A stretch of DNA of 64,000 nucleotides. Origin: Portunus trituberculatus. Its lineage: Eukaryota > Arthropoda > Malacostraca > Decapoda > Portunidae. Shown here piece by piece: positions 59,021 to 64,000 of this stretch. The stretch lies in contig NC_059278.1 of NCBI RefSeq assembly GCF_017591435.1, positions 11,075,812 through 11,139,811 on the forward strand. The letters run 5' to 3'. Each line of letters opens with the position of its first letter. The stretch's first letter is position 1. The position numbers and the translations under genes are program-made. The notes under the pieces are model-generated. The model had not been told where the DNA came from. It was given only the letters and a program-made list of their open reading frames with translations, and did no database searches.

Positions 59021-59520
59021 NNNNNNNNNNNNNNNNNNNNNNNNNNNNNNNNNNNNNNNNNNNNNNNNNNNNNNNNNNNNNNNNNNNNNNNNNNNNNNNN
59101 NNNNNNNNNNNNNNNNNNNNNNNNNNNNNNNNNNNNNNNNNNNNNNNNNNNNNNNNNNNNNNNNNNNNNNNNNNNNNNNNNNNNNNNNNNNNNNNNNNNN
59201 NNNNNNNNNNNNNNNNNNNNNNNNNNNNNNNNNNNNNNNNNNNNNNNNNNNNNNNNNNNNNNNNNNNNNNNNNNNNNNNNNNNNNNNNNNNNNNNNNNNN
59301 NNNNNNNNNNNNNNNNNNNNNNNNNNNNNNNNNNNNNNNNNNNNNNNNNNNNNNNNNNNNNNNNNNNNNNNNNNNNNNNNNNNNNNNNNNNNNNNNNNNN
59401 NNNNNNNNNNNNNNNNNNNNNNNNNNNNNNNNNNNNNNNNNNNNNNNNNNNNNNNNNNNNNNNNNNNNNNNNNNNNNNNNNNNNNNNNNNNNNNNNNNNN
59501 NNNNNNNNNNNNNNNNNNNN
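59021..59520. other. Assembly gap, exactly 500 N
   Basis: All bases are N. The round length suggests a placeholder, so the distance and even the adjacency between LINE L and the satellite are unproven. Confidence 0.99.
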
Positions 59521-62500
59521 CATTTCTGAGTTTTGGTTCATAAAACGCTGAAATACATCAAAATAACCCTTTTTGACAGATTTCACTTCCTTAAACAAAT
59601 AGTGTGTTTTCCCTGCAATTCTGAGTTTTGTTACATAAAACGCTGGAATACACCAAAATAACCCCTTTTTGACATATTTCACTACCTTTGACAAATAGTG
59701 TGTTTTGCCTGCAATTCTGAGTTTTGTTGCATAAAACGCTAGAATACACCAAAATAACCCATTTTTACATATTTCAGTTCCTTAGACAAATAGTGTGTTT
59801 TCGTAGCATTTCTGTGTTTTGGTGGAAAACAGCTAAAAACTGATTAAATTACACCTTTTTCTTAATTTTACTTTGGATTCTCTATACTAGCTTGTTTTCA
59901 TCAATTTTATCGTTTTGAAGCAAAAGCTGGAATACACCAAAATAACCCTTTTGACATATTTCACTATCCTTGACAAATAGTGTGTTTTGCCTGCAATTCT
60001 GAGTTTTGTTGCATAAAACGCTGGAATACACCAAAATAACCCATTTTTACATATTTCAGTTCCTTAGACAAATAGTGTGTTTTCGTAGCATTTCTGTGTT
60101 TTGGTGGAAAACAGCTAAAACTGATAAAATTACATGTTTTTCTTAATTTTACTTTGGATTCTCTATACTAGCTTGTTTTCATCAATTTTATCGTTTTGAA
60201 GCAAAATAATGTAAAATGACGAATAAGCACAATTTTCAATCGAGATAGTTTTTTTCATAAAACACCTTAAAACACATGAATAAGACGTTTAAACAAATAT
60301 AGTGTTTTGCCTGCATTTCTGAGTTTGGTGCATAAAACGCTAGAATACACTAAAATAACCCACTTTTGACATATTTCACTTCCTTAGACATATATTGTGT
60401 TTTGCCTGCATTTCTGAGTTTTGGTTCATAAAACGCTGGAATACATCATAATAACCCTTTTGACATATTTCACTCCCTTAGACATGTAGTGTGTTTTTCC
60501 TGCATTTCTGAGTTTTGTTACATAAAACGCTTGAATACACCAAAATAACCCATTTTTTGACATATTTCACTTCCTTGGACAAATAGTGTGTTTTGCCTGC
60601 ATTTCTGAGTTTTGTTGCATAAAACGCTAGAATACACCAAAATGACACCTTTTTGACATATTTCAATTCATTAGACATATAGTGTATTTTCATTGCAATT
60701 TTGAGTTTTGTTACATAAAACGCTGGAATACACCAAAATAACCCCTTTTTGACATGTTTCACTTCCTTAGGCAAATAGTGTGATTTGCCTGTAATTCTGA
60801 GTTTTGTTATAGAAAATGCTTGAATACACCAAAATAACCCCTTTTTGACATATTTCAATTCCTTAGACAAATAGAATGTTTTGCCTGCAATTCTTAGTTT
60901 TGTTGCATAAAACGCTAGAATACACCAAAGTGACACCTTTTGACATATTTCACTTCCTTAGACAAATAGTGTGTTTTGCCTGCAATTCTGAGTTTTGTTG
61001 AATAAAACGCTGGAATACACCAAAATAACCCCTTTTTGACATATTTCACTTCCTTTGACAAATAGTGTGTTTTGCCTGCAATTCTGAGTTTTGTTGCATA
61101 AAACGCTGGAATACACCAAAATAACCCATTTTTACATATTTCAGTTCCTTAGACAAATAGTGTGTTTCGTAGCATTTCTGTGTTTTGGTGGAAAACAGCT
61201 AAAAACTGATTAAATTACACCTTTTTCTTAATTTTACTTTGGATTCTCTATACTAGCTTGTTTTCATCAATTTTATCGTTTTGAAGCAAAATAATGTAAA
61301 ATGACGAATAAGCACAATTTTCAATCGAGATAGTTTTTTTTTTATAAAGCACCTTAAAAACATGAATAAGACGTTTAAACAAATATTGTGTTTTGCCTGC
61401 ATTTATGAGTTTGGTGCATAAAACGCTAGAATACACTAAAATAACCCACTTTTGACATATTTCACTTCCTTAGACATATATCGTGTTTTGCCTGCATTTC
61501 TGAGTTTTGGTTTATAAAACGCTGGAATACATCAAAATAACCCCTTTTTGACATATTTCACTTCCTTAAACAAATACTGTGTTTTACCTGCAATTCTGAG
61601 TTTTGTTACATAAAACGCTGGAATACACCAAAATAACCCCTTTTTGACATATTTCACTTCCTAAGGCAAATAGTGTGTTTTGCCTGCAATTCTGAGTTTT
61701 GTTATATAAAATGCTTAAATACACCAAAATAACCCTGTTTTGACATATTTCAATTCCTTAGACAAATAGTGTGTTTTGCCTGCAATTCTGAGTTTTGTTG
61801 CATAAAACGCTAGAATACACCAAAATAACACCTTTTTGACATATTTCACTTCCTTGGACAAATAGTGTGTTTTGCCTGATATTCTGAGTTTTGTTGCATA
61901 AAACGCTTGAATACACCAAAATAACACCTTTTTGACATATTTCACTTCCTTGACAAATAGTGTGTTTTGCCTGCAATTCTGAGTTTTGTTGCATAAAACG
62001 CTAAAATACACCAAAATAACCCATTTTTACATATTTCAGTTCCTTAGACAAATAGTGTGTTTCCGTAGCATTTCTGTGTTTTGGTGGAAAACAGCTAAAA
62101 ACTGATAAAATTACACCTTTTTCTTAATTTTACTTTGGATTCTCTATACTAGCTTGTTTTCATCAATTTTATCGTTTTGAAGCAAAATAATGTAAAATGA
62201 CGAATAAGCACAATTTTCAATCGAGATAGTTTTTTTTCATAAAACACCTTAAAACACATGAATAAGACGTTTTAACAAATATAGTGTTTTGCCTGCATTT
62301 ATGAGTTTGGTGCATAAAACGCTAGAATACACTAAAATAACCCACTTTTGACATATTTCACTTCCTTAGACATATATTGTGTTTTGCCTGCATTTCTGAG
62401 TTTTGGTTCATAAAACGCTGGAATACATCAAAATAACCCCTTTTTGACATATTTCACTTCCTTAGACAAATAGTGTGTTTTGCCTGCAATTCTGAGTTTT

Positions 62501-64000
62501 GTTGCATAAAACGCTAGATAACACCAAAATGTATAGTGTATTTTCCCTGCAATTTTGAGTTTTGTTACATAAAACGCTAGAATACACCAAAATAATCCCT
62601 TTTTGACATATTTCACTTCCTTAGGCAAATAGTGTTTTTTGGCTGCAATTCTGAGTTTTGTTATACTTTGGAAAATGTTTTCATCAATTTTATCGTTTTG
62701 AAGCAAAATACACCAAAATAACCACTTTTTGACATATTTCAATTCCTTAGACAATTAGAGTGTTTTGCCTGTAATTCTTAGTTTTGTTGCATGAAACGCT
62801 AGAATACACCAAAATGACACCTTTTTGCCATATTTCACTTCCTTGGACAAATAGTGTGTTTTGCCTGCAATTCTGAGTTTTGTTGCATAAAACGCTGGAA
62901 TACACAAAATAACCCCTTTTGACATATTTCACTTCCTTGGACAAATAGTGTGTTTTGCCTGCAATTCTGAGTTTTGTTGCATAAAACGCTGGAATACACC
63001 AAAATAACCCCTTTTTGACATATTTCACTTCCTTGGACAAATAGTGTGTTTTGCCTGCAATTCTGAGTTTTGTTGCATAAAACGCTGGAATACACCAAAA
63101 TAACCCATTTTTACATATTTCAGTTCCTTAGACAAATAGTGTGTTTCCGTAGCATTTCTGTGTTTTGGTGGAAAACAGCTAAAACTGATAAAATTACATG
63201 TTTTTCTTAATTTTACTTTGGATTCTCTATACTAGCTTGTTTTCATCAATTTTATCGTTTTGAAGCAAAATAAAGTAAAATGACGAATAAGCACAATAAA
63301 TAAATAACACGTTTTAACAAAATATAGTGTTTTCCCTGCATTTCTAAGTTTGGTCTATAAAACGCTAGAATACACTAAAATAACCCTCTTTTGACATATT
63401 TCACTAACTTTGAAATATATTGTGTTTTGCCTGCATTTCTGAGTTTTGGTTCATAAAATTCCGGAATACATTATAATAACCCCTGTTTACATATTTCACT
63501 CCCTTAGACATATAGTGTGTTTTGCCTGCAATTCTGAGTTTTTTTACATAAATCGCTGGAATACATCAAAATAACCCCTTTTTGACATATTTCACATATA
63601 GTGTGTTTTCCCTGCAATTCTGAATTTTGTTACATAAGACGCTGGAATACACCAAAATAACCCAATTTTTACATATTGCAGTTCCTTAGACAAATATTGT
63701 GTTTCCGTAGCATTTCTGTGTTTTGGTGGAAAACAGCTAAAAACTGATTAAATTACACGTTTTTCTTAATTTTACTTTGGATTCTCTATACTAGCTTGTT
63801 TTCATCAATTTTATCGTTTTGAAGCAAAATAATGTAAAATGACGAATAAGCACAATTTTCAATCGAGATAGTTTTTTTTCATAAAACACCTTAAAACACA
63901 TGAATAAGACGTTTAAACAAATATAGTGTTTTGCCTGCATTTCTGAGTTTGGTGCATAAAACGCTAGAATACACTAAAATAACCCACTTTTGACATATTT
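59521..64000. repeat. AT-rich satellite, 96-bp monomers with higher-order structure
   Basis: The monomer contains TGACATATTTCACTTCCTTA, CAAATAGTGTGTTTTGCCTG and CATAAAACGCTGGAATACAC. Measured spacings of 96 bp occur at 60941-61037 and 62941-63037. Blocks of monomers alternate with a ~210-bp unrelated segment starting near GGTGGAAAACAGCT (59821, 60103, 61187, 62083, 63167, 63725). Two of the intervals are 1,084 bp, the others 282, 896 and 558. The array runs to the window end. Minus-strand frames of up to 152 codons exist because 96 is a multiple of three. Confidence 0.97.

Noticed and set aside
59014..59694. Frames spanning the N block
   Set aside because: Translation of unknown bases.
60478..63098. 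Long minus-strand frames in the satellite as a repeat-protein gene
   Set aside because: They are consecutive 96-bp satellite monomers; frames shift at every indel and at the ~210-bp segments, and no start context, signal or family similarity is present.
59521..64000. CRISPR array
   Set aside because: Repeats are contiguous 96-bp monomers without unique spacers, in a eukaryotic context.

Overview
The window looks like eukaryotic, repeat-saturated, non-genic DNA from an animal. Its very long dinucleotide and trinucleotide arrays, many LINE families with APE-type endonucleases, Ty3/gypsy elements, Penelope and Harbinger pieces and a 5' end resembling (AC)-tailed crustacean repeats make an arthropod, probably a decapod crustacean, the best guess. 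That assignment is inference; no host gene, rRNA or intact tRNA gene was found. Every coding region I can support belongs to a transposable element, and nearly all are broken by stops, frameshifts, deletions or later insertions.

Layout. 1-356: repeat with (AC)n(AG)n tail. 357-13118: LTR retrotransposon copy 1 on the minus strand, flanked by a 4-bp ATAC duplication, whose 5' LTR is split by a 6.2-kb LINE ('family A', 15-bp target duplication). 13119-14400: spacer, a 256-bp (TA)n array and a LINE tail. 14395-16540: pieces of a very common LINE ('family L'), followed by a Harbinger-like transposon (16545-18363) that carries a solo LTR of the first element. 19126-19560: LINE L 3' end. 21030-25115: decayed conventional Ty3/gypsy element split by a minus-strand LINE L. 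26400-27335: tRNA-derived SINE and a 30-bp minisatellite. 28410-29115: LTR, primer site and leader of another LTR element, directly abutting LTR retrotransposon copy 2 (29116-35094, plus strand). 35905-46065: (GA)n array and LINE 'family C', split by a second family A copy (37094-42512, 9-bp duplication). 46066-49470: LINE L with a solo LTR, a 149-bp triplication and a foldback. 49465-51960: simple-sequence arrays. 52852-54244: a 1.39-kb solo LTR inside a Penelope-like element (to 55446). 55447-59020: (AAT)n and a LINE L copy holding three further insertions. 59021-59520: assembly gap. 59521-64000: AT-rich satellite with 96-bp monomers and a higher-order structure.

The most notable element is the LTR retrotransposon present as two full copies and a solo LTR. 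Its proteins are clearly Ty3/gypsy-type (retropepsin, HHCC/DDE integrase with GPY/F module, YLDD reverse transcriptase, RNase H), but both copies have the order gag-protease-integrase-RT-RNase H, the order typical of Ty1/copia. In copy 2 one uninterrupted frame runs from the integrase GPY/F module into the reverse transcriptase. This matches the Gmr1-like group, known to me mainly from deuterostomes. The decayed gypsy element at 21-25 kb has the usual RT-RNase H-integrase order and serves as an internal contrast.

The nesting gives relative ages: LINE L, LINE C, the Penelope-like element and the conventional gypsy element are older hosts; solo LTRs, family A LINEs and small DNA transposons landed in them later.
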